Positions 23,841 to 32,271 of a stretch of DNA of 38,659 bases are shown here, one piece after another. The notes beneath the pieces were generated by a model that was given only the letters and a program-made list of their open reading frames with translations, searched no databases and was not told where the DNA came from. This DNA comes from Spirochaetales bacterium Spiro_02 (GTDB lineage Bacteria; Spirochaetota; Spirochaetia; Sphaerochaetales; Sphaerochaetaceae). Position 1 is the first letter of the stretch. The number at the start of each line of letters is the position of its first letter. The translations under genes were made by a program, and so were the position numbers. The DNA is taken from NCBI GenBank assembly GCA_001604275.1, contig LVBD01000014.1:1-38659 (forward strand), given 5' to 3'.

Positions 23841-24713
23841 ATGAACAAAACGTACAAAGGAATCGCTGCCATCATCATTTCGGCATTCTGCTTCGCCACG
23901 ATGAACGTATTCGTCCGTCTGGCGGGCGACATTCCGTCGATCCAGAAAAGTTTTTTCCGGAATTTCGTGGCGATGATCGTCGCAGCAGGGATCCTGATAC
24001 GCAACAAAGAATCCTTTCACTGGGGCAAGGGAAACTTCCCGTTGCTCGTGCTCCGATCCTTCGCCGGAACGGTGGGCATTCTCTGCAATTTCTATGCGGT
24101 GGACCATCTAGTGCTTTCCGACGCATCCATGCTCAATAAGCTTTCCCCGTTCTTCGCCATCCTGTTCAGTCTCCTGTTCCTGCGGGAACGGATTTCGATT
24201 CTCCAGGCGCTGTGCGTCGCCGGAGCGTTCATCGGAAGCCTGTTCATCGTCAAGCCGACGTTCGCCAATGCGGATCTCTCAGCCTCATTGATCGGGTTGC
24301 TCGGCGGCATCGGAGCCGGCGCAGCCTACACATGCGTCAGGGCGCTGGGTGGCCGGGGCGAGAGAGGATCCCTGATCGTCTTCTTCTTTTCCTCCTTTTC
24401 CTGTCTCATTACCCTTCCATGGCTACTGCTCGACCATGCGCCGATGACGTTCGGACAGATCGGACTGCTGCTGTGCGCCGGGCTGAGCGCCACCGGCGGA
24501 CAGTTCGCCATTACCGCCGCATACACCTACGCACCTGCAAGAGAAATTTCGGTCTATGACTATTCACAGGTCATTTTCTCGGCATTGCTCGGGCTCATCA
24601 TCTTCGGCCAGCGACCCGATCTGTCGAGCATCGCAGGATATGTCATCATCTGCGCCATGGCGATCATCATGTTCTCCCACGACTCTTCGCCCTCCCGCAA
24701 GGCCGGCCAATAA
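23841..24713 (+). CDS. EamA/DMT-superfamily transporter
   Basis: 290-aa inner-membrane protein with ten hydrophobic helices arranged as two EamA repeats (KGIAAIIISAFCFATMNVFVRLAG and the second starting at LIGLLGGIGAGAAYTCVRALGG). It belongs to the drug/metabolite transporter superfamily, close to the RhaT/S-adenosylmethionine/permease type group; the substrate cannot be predicted. The start is ATG 23841, the first ATG after the promoter; no Shine-Dalgarno is present, consistent with a leaderless message. A GTG at 23817 is in frame but lies inside the promoter. Confidence 0.88.
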   Translation: MNKTYKGIAAIIISAFCFATMNVFVRLAGDIPSIQKSFFRNFVAMIVAAGILIRNKESFHWGKGNFPLLVLRSFAGTVGILCNFYAVDHLVLSDASMLNKLSPFFAILFSLLFLRERISILQALCVAGAFIGSLFIVKPTFANADLSASLIGLLGGIGAGAAYTCVRALGGRGERGSLIVFFFSSFSCLITLPWLLLDHAPMTFGQIGLLLCAGLSATGGQFAITAAYTYAPAREISVYDYSQVIFSALLGLIIFGQRPDLSSIAGYVIICAMAIIMFSHDSSPSRKAGQ

Positions 24714-24800
24714 CATATTCTTCACACATTCTTCAAACAGTCACATATAAACTTCAGACTGACAACCCTCCCTACTCCACCTTCCCATAGATAATTGTGA

Positions 24801-24812
24801 GTGACCGGTCAC
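24801..24812. promoter_or_regulatory. perfect palindrome GTGACCGGTCAC upstream of the efflux operon
   Basis: A perfect 12-bp palindrome lies 47 bases before the first gene of the RND operon. A GATAAT -10-like box (24790-24795) is immediately upstream. Sites of this symmetry are typical for TetR-type repressors of efflux pumps, but no tetR gene is in the window. Confidence 0.55.
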
Positions 24813-24859
24813 GCACGGGCAGGACATGTCCGGCGACGGTCGCATGAGGAAACCTATCG

Positions 24860-26200
24860 ATGATCCGAATCAAGAAACCATTTCTATTGGTGGCGGCATG
24901 TTGTCTGGCCATGAGTATCGGCATCCCTCTCTGTGCGACGGAAACGGCGACCACGGTCGTCACGTTGCAGGAGGCGCTACAAGCATCGCGACAGAACAAT
25001 ATCGACCTTTCGATCGCACAGATCAAACTGCAACAGGCGCTCCGTACGCAGAATGCGACGGCATCGACGTTCATGCCGTCCATTTCATTGACCGGAGGAC
25101 TATCGACAGGCGGCAGCGTCATTTCCGGAACCTATTCAGGAATCAACATGAATGTGAGCGCAGGAGCGAGCTTCAGCTTCGACGGCTCCATGCTGACGGA
25201 TTCGCAGACAAGAGCTCTGAACAAGGAGGATGCCTCGCTGACCTATCAGAGCACATTTTCGTCGCTTCAAGAGAGCGTCATTACTGCATATTGGAATCTT
25301 GCCGCAAACGAAAACGCCGTCGAAGAAGCGCAATTGAGCCTCGACCAGGCGAAGCAGCAGCTCCAGACAGCGCAGGATCAATATGAAAACGGAACGGCGC
25401 CGAACCTGACGGTGGTCCAGGCTCAGCTTTCCGTATCGAAGGCGGAAATCCAGCTCAAGCAATTGCAGGACTCCAAAACCCTTGCCATGAGCGCGTTCAA
25501 AGCATTGACGGGCATCGAACTGGAAGCATTCGCAGTAGAAGATCTTCCACAGACCGTAGAGCTCGCACTTCCTGCTTCCCGGCAACTCTACGAACAGTAT
25601 GGAGAAGATACGACCACGATCAAAGCGCTTCGCAATGCGCTGGCACAGGCACAGAACGACAGCAAGACCACGACGCTTGCGAATCGCGTCCCGACGGTCA
25701 GCGTCTCGACCTCATGGACTCTCTCGGAAACCGCGGCGGCGACGACACAAACGACCAACGGACTGAACGATACCGCATCGCTGTCCCTTTCCGTCAGCGT
25801 CCCCCTCAGTTCCTATATCAATGGGACGACGGCCAACCTGCAGATCAAGGACTCCCAGGATGCGGTAACGACCGCACAGCTCCAGCTGCAGGCCGGACGG
25901 CAGACGCTCCTTCAGTCGATCGACAGCGCCGTGACAAGCATCACACAACAGCAGGAGAATATCATGATGCAGGCACAGAACGTAGAGACCTCTCAGTACA
26001 GCTACGAACTATCCCAGCAGGCATTCGAGGCGGGGCTGCTGTCCGCACAGGAACTGGAGGAGGCAAGAACCGAACTGCTCAACGCCCAAGTCACCCTTTT
26101 GAACACGAAACTCAGCCAGCTGCTGTCCTGTTACGACCTCGCATCGCTGCTCGGAATCGACCTCGCCACCTTGCAAACACAGTATTCCGCTTCCGTCTGA
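24860..26200 (+). CDS. TolC-like outer-membrane efflux channel (BesC-like)
   Basis: 446-aa outer-membrane factor. A signal peptide (IKKPFLLVAACCLAMSIGIPLCA) is followed by two repeats of the OEP fold made of long amphipathic, Gln/Ala-rich coiled-coil helices: VVTLQEALQASRQNNIDLSIAQIKLQQALRTQ near the start, NENAVEEAQLSLDQAKQQLQTAQDQYENGTAPNLTVVQAQLSVSKAEIQLKQLQ in the middle and SYELSQQAFEAGLLSAQELEEARTELLNAQ near the end. It forms the trimeric exit duct for the pump. It is first in an operon with the adaptor (28 bases downstream) and RND pump, the order reported for Borrelia besC-besA-besB. GAGGAAA lies about 10 bases before the ATG. Confidence 0.9.
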   Translation: MIRIKKPFLLVAACCLAMSIGIPLCATETATTVVTLQEALQASRQNNIDLSIAQIKLQQALRTQNATASTFMPSISLTGGLSTGGSVISGTYSGINMNVSAGASFSFDGSMLTDSQTRALNKEDASLTYQSTFSSLQESVITAYWNLAANENAVEEAQLSLDQAKQQLQTAQDQYENGTAPNLTVVQAQLSVSKAEIQLKQLQDSKTLAMSAFKALTGIELEAFAVEDLPQTVELALPASRQLYEQYGEDTTTIKALRNALAQAQNDSKTTTLANRVPTVSVSTSWTLSETAAATTQTTNGLNDTASLSLSVSVPLSSYINGTTANLQIKDSQDAVTTAQLQLQAGRQTLLQSIDSAVTSITQQQENIMMQAQNVETSQYSYELSQQAFEAGLLSAQELEEARTELLNAQVTLLNTKLSQLLSCYDLASLLGIDLATLQTQYSASV

Positions 26201-26228
26201 CGGAAGAACCCATAGGAGAAAATGAATC

Positions 26229-27179
26229 ATGAACAAAAGACATTCGGCGTTCGATGTCGTCATTACGATCATATTGCTGTCGATATGCTGCGCATTAGCG
26301 GCGGCCATTATCATGAACATGCAGAAAGGCACCTCCGACGATGGCGCGACAGAAGCCGGAATGGGTCCTGGGTCTGGTATGACAAATACATCCCAGTCAC
26401 AGGTAGTCAACGTCTCCGTAGCGACCGCAGCGTCATCCACGTTCCTGAAGACCACGAAAATGAACGGGGAGATAGGAAGCGAAGGTCATGACATAGATGT
26501 ATTCGCGGAAATCGGAGGACAGGTCACCCAGCTGACAATAAAGAAAGGGGATGCGGTGCAGGCAGGTGATGTCATCGCCACCGTCGATCCTTCGAAACCG
26601 GGTGCTCAGTACAAAGCGAGCCCGGTCACGGCTCCGGTCACGGGAACAGTGGAATCGGTATCCGTTGCGGTCGGCGCGACCATAACGACCAGCACATCCA
26701 TCGCCACGATCGCAGGGGACAAGACATTGGTCATTACCGCCAAGATTCCTGAGAAGTATCTCGGAACGCTGGAAAACGGCATGTCGGCGACATTCACCAC
26801 CGCCGCATGGGCGGATCGCACATATGACGCCATCCTTACGTATATCTCACCAACGGTAGACACCTCCACTCGGACTGTCGACATCGAGTTGGATATCATA
26901 GGGGATACGGCGGGTCTGAAAGAAGGGATGTACATCAGTCTCGACCTGATCACCGAGCAAATAGACGACTGCATCACCGTTCCGACATCGGCGATCTCGA
27001 CCTTCCTCAACGATTCGGTGGTCTACGTCGTCAAGGAAGGCACCGCCAAACGACAGATCGTTACGACAGGAAGTTCGAACGATACCCAGACAGTCATTCT
27101 CTCCGGTCTTTCGGAAGGTGACCAGGTCATCGTCGTCGGTTCCGCTGGTGACGGCGTCGCCGTCAACGTCCTGGACTAA
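26229..27179 (+). CDS. RND periplasmic adaptor lacking the alpha-hairpin (BesA-like)
   Basis: 316-aa membrane-fusion protein anchored by an N-terminal helix (9-29). The lipoyl domain is visible as two halves, VFAEIGGQVTQLTIKKGDAVQAGDVIATVD (91-120) and SPVTAPVTGTVESVSVAVGATI (131-152). In AcrA-type adaptors a coiled-coil hairpin of 60 or more residues is inserted between them; here only about 10 residues (PSKPGAQYKA) connect them. The beta-barrel (LVITAKIPEKYLGTLENGMSATFT) and membrane-proximal domains (VPTSAISTFLNDSVVYVVKEGTAKRQIVTTG) follow normally. This is the architecture described for Borrelia BesA. ATG 26229 is chosen; AGGAG lies at 26215-26219. An ATG at 26222 is in another frame. Confidence 0.9.
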   Translation: MNKRHSAFDVVITIILLSICCALAAAIIMNMQKGTSDDGATEAGMGPGSGMTNTSQSQVVNVSVATAASSTFLKTTKMNGEIGSEGHDIDVFAEIGGQVTQLTIKKGDAVQAGDVIATVDPSKPGAQYKASPVTAPVTGTVESVSVAVGATITTSTSIATIAGDKTLVITAKIPEKYLGTLENGMSATFTTAAWADRTYDAILTYISPTVDTSTRTVDIELDIIGDTAGLKEGMYISLDLITEQIDDCITVPTSAISTFLNDSVVYVVKEGTAKRQIVTTGSSNDTQTVILSGLSEGDQVIVVGSAGDGVAVNVLD

Positions 27180-27191
27180 GGGGGAATATTC

Positions 27192-30100
27192 ATGACATTA
27201 TCCGAACTCTCCGTACGGCGTCCCGTACTGATGACGATGGTCTATGTATTGATCTGCGTCATCGCCTTGGTATTCCTTCCGAACCTCGATATCGCGCTCT
27301 ACCCCTCCGTTGAAATGCCGATGCTGACCGTGTTCGTCGACTGTGACGAAGCTGGACCGGAAGAAATCGAACAACAAGTAGCGAAAACCCTGGAAAGCTC
27401 GCTCAGTTCGCTCGAGGATCTCGAATCCATGACATCGCAGTGCTCCGAAGGACAGGCGATGCTCATGCTGGAGTTCTCATACGGCACGGATCTGGACGAG
27501 GCCTCCGACGATATCTCGACGTTCATCTCCCGGGTCACCAGTCAGTTGCCCGACTGGGCGGACACCCCTCAGGTCATGAGATTCGACATGTCAAGCAGCA
27601 GCACCATTCTCAGGCTCACGCTCAGCGGCGACCGCGACACGGAGGAACTGCAGCAGATCGCCGATGATACGGTCACGCCTCTGATCGAACGGATCTCCGG
27701 GGTCTCGCAAGTCGAAGCGTTCGGCGGCGGGACGGTCGAATACGAAGTAAACGTCTCCGAAAACCGTCTTGCGGCTTATGGTCTGACGCTCAGTGAAATA
27801 TCCAGCGCTATAGAAGACCGGAACATCCAAAGTACCGGCGGAACGATCACGCAGGACGGCATGAACTACCAGATCGCCACCGACGAGCGGTATACGTCGC
27901 TCGATCAGATCAGGCAGACGGTCGTCGCGACGATAGACGATGTGCCGGTACGTGTGCAGGACATAGCGGAAGTTTCCAAGAACCTCGAAGCGAACGGCAA
28001 AGAGTCATACTATAACGGAAGCCAAGTCGTCACGCTCAGCGTCTCCAATGATTCAGATAGCAACGCAACCACCGTGGCGGAAGAAGTCAAGTCGCAACTT
28101 GCTTCGATCAACGCCCAACTTCCCGAAGGGATCCAGCTGACGATCCAACAGGACTCGACGCAGATGATATCGTCGACGATGGACGAAGTATACAAGTCGG
28201 CGATCGAAGGCATCGTGCTCGCAGCGGCTATCATCTTTCTCTTCCTGAGGGGGATCAAGAGCACGCTGATCATCGCACTGTCCATGCCGATCTGCATCAT
28301 GATCACGCTGATGGTCATGGCGATAGCCGGAGTCACAGTCAACAGCATGAGCATGAGCGGCCTGATTCTTGGCATCGGCATGATCGTCGATGCGTCGATC
28401 ATCATCCTGGAAAACACCTATACGTACCGCTCGTTGGGTGAGAAATCAGCTATCGCGGCGATTCTCGGTAGCAAGAACATGTTCAATGCGATCGTCGCCT
28501 CCACGTTGACGACGCTGTGCGTATTCGTCCCCGTCCTGATCTACAAATACGATCTGGGGATGATCGGCATGATGTTCCAGGATCTGGTCATCACCGTATG
28601 CATCTCCCTGGCGAGTTCTCTGTTCGTCGCAGTGACGCTGGTGCCGGCGCTCGCGGGCAGCATCCTGCGGATCAATACACGGACACAGAAACCGCTTCGG
28701 TTCCCTCCCCTCCGCTGGATCGACAACCTGATGTCCCGCTTCGAAGAGGGAATGCGCAACGCCTATGTGCGGGTCCTCGCATATTTTCTTCGACACCGGT
28801 TGCTTTTGATCGTCCTGCTAGCGCTTCTGCTGGCGCTGAGCCTCCAACAATTCTCCGGCATCGGCATGAGCCTGACCCCATCGATGAATACCGACGATTC
28901 AGTCTCCATGTCCCTCACTCTCGATCCCGGCACCAACCAAACCGTGACGAAAGGATATCTGTTCGACATGCAGCAGAAAATCATGGATACGCTTCCCGGA
29001 GAAAGCTGGACAAGCATCATGGTGGATGTCGGGACCAGCAATACAGGCAGCCTGACGATCTCCCTTCCAGACATTACCGAACAGACGACCAGCGCCGCGG
29101 AGATCAAGAACCTGATCAGGCCTCTGATGCAACTGGATCCGAGCGCCACATGGACGTTCTCCGCAGGGAGAGGCCCAGGATCCTCGAGCGCGATCGATGT
29201 CGAAATCCACTCCGAAGATACCGACGTGACCAAGCAGGTGTCCGATCAGATCGTATCGATCCTCACTACCTATGTACCGCAGGCGACCAATATCCAAAGC
29301 GATATGACCAACGGTGCTCCAAAGATATCCATCGACGTCGACCAGCGGAGGGCTCAGGATCTCGGAGTGGATATGAGCACGCTCTCCACTGCGCTTCAGG
29401 CCGCCATCACCGGTCTGGATGCGACGGAAATCACCACATTCAGCGCCGATACGACCTACACCGTAGTCGTCAAGCTCGATGATGCCGATCTAGCCTCGGT
29501 CGATTCTCTTGGCTCGCTCCTCGTTCCGGCCAAAAATGGCAAGGTCCGTCTTGACAGCTTCGTCACCTTTACCACAGGCACCGCACCGAAAACCATCACG
29601 CGAGAAGATCGGGTGAGAGTGAACCATGTCACGGCTTCGTTGCTCGATGGATATGCGGCGAGCGAGGTCCAGCCGCTGGTCGACGAGGCGCTGGAACAAT
29701 ACTTGATCCTTCCCGACGGCGTGACGCTGGAGCAGAGCGGCGAGATGAGCCAGTTCAACAGCTACAGCGGTTCGCTGATCATGATCATCGTCCTTGCCCT
29801 GTTCCTCGTCTATGCGGTCATGGCGGCCCAGTTCGAAAGTCTGCTCGATCCGCTGATCATCTTCGCAACGATTCCCCTGCTGTTGATCGGCGTCGTAGGC
29901 ATCCATCTGATCATGGGCCAGGATTTCAGCTTGTTCTCCATCGTCGGCATCGTGGCGCTGATCGGTGTCGTCGTCAACAACGGCATCGTCCTGGTAGACA
30001 CGATCAATCGGCTGGTCAGCGAGAAGATGCCGATCAAGGAAGCATGCCTGAATGCCGCGAGAAGCCGTCTACGTCCGATCCTCATGACGACGCTCACTAC

Positions 30101-30383
30101 GGTACTGGGGATGATACCGATGGCATTCTTCCCTGGAGAAGGCTCGGAAATGATGCAACCCATCGCCCTGACGTTCACCGGTGGACTGGTCACCGGCGCA
30201 TTTTTGACGCTGCTCCTCTCGCCGGTCCTCTATTCCATCCTCAACGCACACAAGGAGAAGCATTACGATGACCCTGAATCGCTGAACAACCAGTTGCGCG
30301 AATATGACGTGAGACGGCTCACGAAACTCGATAGCAGCGACATCACCATGGAATCTCAAGGACACGAAGGCTCAGTGGATTGA
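27192..30383 (+). CDS. RND-family inner-membrane efflux pump (BesB-like)
   Basis: 1063-aa pump of the HAE class with 12 expected membrane helices and two large periplasmic loops. Typical blocks are SVRRPVLMTMVYVLICVIALVFLPNLDIALYPSVEMP, VEAFGGG, GLILGIGMIVDASIIILENTY (helix 4) and IVGIVALIGVVVNNGIVLVDTINR (helix 10). In helix 4 only one of the two proton-relay aspartates of AcrB is kept (D400-A401) and the helix 10 lysine position is Asn (N929/N930), as in a number of non-AcrB RND branches. The gene starts 12 bases after the adaptor stop with GGGGG 9-10 bases upstream. It is the last gene of the operon and is followed by a palindrome and a terminator. Confidence 0.95.
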   Translation: MTLSELSVRRPVLMTMVYVLICVIALVFLPNLDIALYPSVEMPMLTVFVDCDEAGPEEIEQQVAKTLESSLSSLEDLESMTSQCSEGQAMLMLEFSYGTDLDEASDDISTFISRVTSQLPDWADTPQVMRFDMSSSSTILRLTLSGDRDTEELQQIADDTVTPLIERISGVSQVEAFGGGTVEYEVNVSENRLAAYGLTLSEISSAIEDRNIQSTGGTITQDGMNYQIATDERYTSLDQIRQTVVATIDDVPVRVQDIAEVSKNLEANGKESYYNGSQVVTLSVSNDSDSNATTVAEEVKSQLASINAQLPEGIQLTIQQDSTQMISSTMDEVYKSAIEGIVLAAAIIFLFLRGIKSTLIIALSMPICIMITLMVMAIAGVTVNSMSMSGLILGIGMIVDASIIILENTYTYRSLGEKSAIAAILGSKNMFNAIVASTLTTLCVFVPVLIYKYDLGMIGMMFQDLVITVCISLASSLFVAVTLVPALAGSILRINTRTQKPLRFPPLRWIDNLMSRFEEGMRNAYVRVLAYFLRHRLLLIVLLALLLALSLQQFSGIGMSLTPSMNTDDSVSMSLTLDPGTNQTVTKGYLFDMQQKIMDTLPGESWTSIMVDVGTSNTGSLTISLPDITEQTTSAAEIKNLIRPLMQLDPSATWTFSAGRGPGSSSAIDVEIHSEDTDVTKQVSDQIVSILTTYVPQATNIQSDMTNGAPKISIDVDQRRAQDLGVDMSTLSTALQAAITGLDATEITTFSADTTYTVVVKLDDADLASVDSLGSLLVPAKNGKVRLDSFVTFTTGTAPKTITREDRVRVNHVTASLLDGYAASEVQPLVDEALEQYLILPDGVTLEQSGEMSQFNSYSGSLIMIIVLALFLVYAVMAAQFESLLDPLIIFATIPLLLIGVVGIHLIMGQDFSLFSIVGIVALIGVVVNNGIVLVDTINRLVSEKMPIKEACLNAARSRLRPILMTTLTTVLGMIPMAFFPGEGSEMMQPIALTFTGGLVTGAFLTLLLSPVLYSILNAHKEKHYDDPESLNNQLREYDVRRLTKLDSSDITMESQGHEGSVD

Positions 30384-30390
30384 TCCGGTT

Positions 30391-30410
30391 CATCCGCATG
30401 CATGCGGATG
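30391..30410. repeat. perfect 20-bp palindrome after the efflux operon
   Basis: CATCCGCATG (30391-30400) is followed directly by its reverse complement CATGCGGATG (30401-30410), 7 bases after the RND stop. With no loop it can form a hairpin only by opening the centre; it may strengthen termination or mark the 3' end of the message. Confidence 0.6.
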
Positions 30411-30426
30411 CAATGCAAATACTCTT

Positions 30427-30473
30427 CCCCGATAGGAACCAAAAGCCACGATAGGCGGTTCTTGTCGGGGTTT
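30427..30473 (+). terminator. hairpin terminator of the efflux operon
   Basis: CCCCGA (30427-30432) with GGAACC (30435-30440) pairs with GGTTC (30457-30461) and TCGGGG (30465-30470), giving an interrupted stem of 11 pairs, followed by TTTCGTT. The short T run makes it moderate in strength. The minus-strand glycerophosphodiesterase gene ends 27 bases later, so it separates convergent units. Confidence 0.6.
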
Positions 30474-30500
30474 CGTTCAAGCGGCAGATGCCGCAGTCGG

Positions 30501-31223
30501 TCAACTTCTATCGAGCATCTTCAGACAGAGATCCGGAACATTGGAGATGACACTATCGACATCCCATTCCATCAGTCGTGACATCTTCTGTTCATCGTTG
30601 ACTGTCCAGACATTCAGTCCGATACCGCTCGCCTTACACTCGGCAACAGTCTCGTCGTCCAGCAACGAGAAGCCGGGATGCAGATACCGCAGGCCAAGTT
30701 CCTTCGCCTGGAAAGCAAGATGACGTACTCCATGCCCCTCGTACAGGAGCCCGCAAGGAATGTCAGGAGCAAGCTGGCGCAACCGGATCACGGACAACCA
30801 GTTGAACGACGAGAAAATGATCCTGTCTTCCAGGTGGAACGCCTTGACCATATCAAAAGTCCGTTTCTCTATATCGGGATACCAGCAGAGATTCGTCTTG
30901 ATTTCGACATTGGTGATCATCCTGTTCCCGGCTGCGAAGTCACAGTATTCCTCGAACGATGGAATCTTCGTGTCGAACAGATCATCCATCGTCATTGACG
31001 CGCGTATCGATGTCAGTTCCTGCAAGGTATAGTCGCTGACGGTTCCGTCTTTTCCCGTTGTCCTTGCCAGCAGTTCGTCGTGGATGACGACCAACTTTCC
31101 GTCTTTGCTTTCATGCACATCCAGTTCAATTCCATCTGCGCCTGCTTCCAGCGCTTTCTGGAATGCGAGCATCGTATTTTCCGGGTATTTTCCAGAAAAC
31201 CCTCTATGGGCGAAAACCTTCAT
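30501..31223 (-). CDS. glycerophosphodiester phosphodiesterase
   Basis: 240-aa cytosolic enzyme hydrolysing glycerophosphodiesters (for example glycerophosphocholine) to sn-glycerol 3-phosphate and an alcohol. The GDPD signature is complete: HRGFSGKYPENTMLAFQKALEAGADGIELDVHESKDGKLVVIHDE (residues 6-50), with H6, R7, E33, D35 and H48 as catalytic and Ca2+/Mg2+-binding residues; later VEIKTN and the C-terminal GLNVWTVNDEQKMSRLMEWDVDSVISNVPDL. Two ATGs are adjacent; ATG 31223 has AAGGAG 5 bases upstream and is chosen over 31226. The open frame reaching 31337 is not the gene start. The AraC gene lies upstream on the same strand, 110 bases away. Confidence 0.92.
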   Translation of the reverse strand: MKVFAHRGFSGKYPENTMLAFQKALEAGADGIELDVHESKDGKLVVIHDELLARTTGKDGTVSDYTLQELTSIRASMTMDDLFDTKIPSFEEYCDFAAGNRMITNVEIKTNLCWYPDIEKRTFDMVKAFHLEDRIIFSSFNWLSVIRLRQLAPDIPCGLLYEGHGVRHLAFQAKELGLRYLHPGFSLLDDETVAECKASGIGLNVWTVNDEQKMSRLMEWDVDSVISNVPDLCLKMLDRS

Positions 31224-31333
31224 CATATCTCCTTCCGGTACACTTTCGTGAAACCATGCGACAAGGATAATCCGCCATACAAGGACTGTCAACGAAGACG
31301 GTCCGCCGCGCATCGCCAAAAGCATGAAATCTA

Positions 31334-32161
31334 TCACATGAAAGTCCCGCGCCCGTTTCGATAGCGCGACGGTGACACTCCTTTCATTTTGCGGAACGTA
31401 TCGCCGAAGTAGTTACTGTCGTTGAAGCCGCAAGCGAACGCGATATCGGTCACTGAACGCTTCGTCTCCAGCAGCAGGGACGAAGCGGCCCGGATCCTTA
31501 CAAGGCACAGATATTCCTTGAACCCGAATCCGGTCGCTTCCTTGAACTTTCTTGAAAAATAGGACGGACTCAACCCCATATGTCCGGCGACGATCCCCAG
31601 CGTCAGGTTCCGACGGAACTCTCGCGCGATGTATCTGGCGGCCTCCTGCATCCGGACGTCGACGCTGCTCATATCGGAAAGCGCAGGCTGCTTCAGGGAC
31701 TGCCTGCACCGCATGATGAACACGAGGAGCTCGGTCAGACTGTCGCGAAGCAACAAGTCGGAAAAACGATCCCCACGCTCATATTCCATCTCCATCTTCC
31801 CAAAAAGGTTCTCCAGATACTCCCTTTGATACGGAGGAATCTGGACCGGCGGATAGGACAGATTCTCCAGCATCTGACAGCGCCCGAACCGCTCGAACAA
31901 TTCTTCGAGGTAGTTCTCGGAGAAATAGACGTAGATGCGCTCGTGCGTCGAGCCCGAATCGAACGAAGTCCTGTGCAGTTCCCCTTTCGGTATGACAACC
32001 AGATCTCCCGGCTTGATGTAGCAGATCGTGTCGCCGATGAAGAATTTGCGCGTGCCGAAGACAAGATAGTATATCTCGTACGCCTCATGGCTGTGGGCCT
32101 CGTCCATTCGATAGTACGATCCCCTTCGTTTCCTGTTGATGATCAATGTCCTTTCCGTCAT
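31334..32161 (-). CDS. AraC-family regulator with cupin sensor domain
   Basis: 275 aa. The N-terminal part is a sugar-sensing type cupin (EAHSHEAYEIYYLVFGTRKFFIGDTICYIKPGDLVVIPKGELHRT, about 21-65). The C-terminal 100 residues hold two helix-turn-helix motifs (LGIVAGHMGLSPSYFSRKFKEATGFGFKEYL and SVTDIAFACGFNDSNYFGDTFRKMKGVSPSRYR), the AraC/XylS signature. The open frame runs to 32296, but the promoter at 32170-32198 and the natural protein start point to ATG 32161. There is almost no leader. It is divergent from the second MATE gene and may control it and/or the phosphodiesterase downstream. Confidence 0.9.
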   Translation of the reverse strand: MTERTLIINRKRRGSYYRMDEAHSHEAYEIYYLVFGTRKFFIGDTICYIKPGDLVVIPKGELHRTSFDSGSTHERIYVYFSENYLEELFERFGRCQMLENLSYPPVQIPPYQREYLENLFGKMEMEYERGDRFSDLLLRDSLTELLVFIMRCRQSLKQPALSDMSSVDVRMQEAARYIAREFRRNLTLGIVAGHMGLSPSYFSRKFKEATGFGFKEYLCLVRIRAASSLLLETKRSVTDIAFACGFNDSNYFGDTFRKMKGVSPSRYRNGRGTFM

Positions 32162-32169
32162 GGTTCCAT

Positions 32170-32198
32170 CATATAGCAGAATGTATCGGAAGTGACAA
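32170..32198 (-). promoter_or_regulatory. promoter of the AraC gene, leaderless type
   Basis: On the minus strand TTGTCA (32198-32193, 5 of 6) is 17 bases from TATATG (32175-32170), which is preceded by TGC (extended -10). The -10 ends 8 bases before ATG 32161, so the transcript should start within about two bases of the start codon. Confidence 0.6.
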
Positions 32199-32238
32199 AT
32201 TTTCAGTAGTAATACGGTAATAAGCAATAAATTCAAGG

Positions 32239-32265
32239 TATAATACGAAATTTTTGTGCTATATA
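32239..32265 (+). promoter_or_regulatory. two -10 boxes upstream of the second MATE gene
   Basis: A perfect TATAAT (32239-32244) and an extended -10 TGCTATATA (32257-32265) lie in the short region before ATG 32272. The first would give a leader of about 20 bases; the second ends 6 bases before the ATG and would start at the codon itself. Neither has a convincing -35, which suggests activator dependence, possibly on the divergent AraC protein. Confidence 0.5.
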
Positions 32266-32271
32266 GGATGC

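Noticed and set aside
24721-24800. Promoter boxes TTCACA and TATAAA upstream of the efflux operon.
   Set aside because: Spacing of 19 bases is poor and several equally good alternatives exist, so no promoter is assigned beyond the palindrome.
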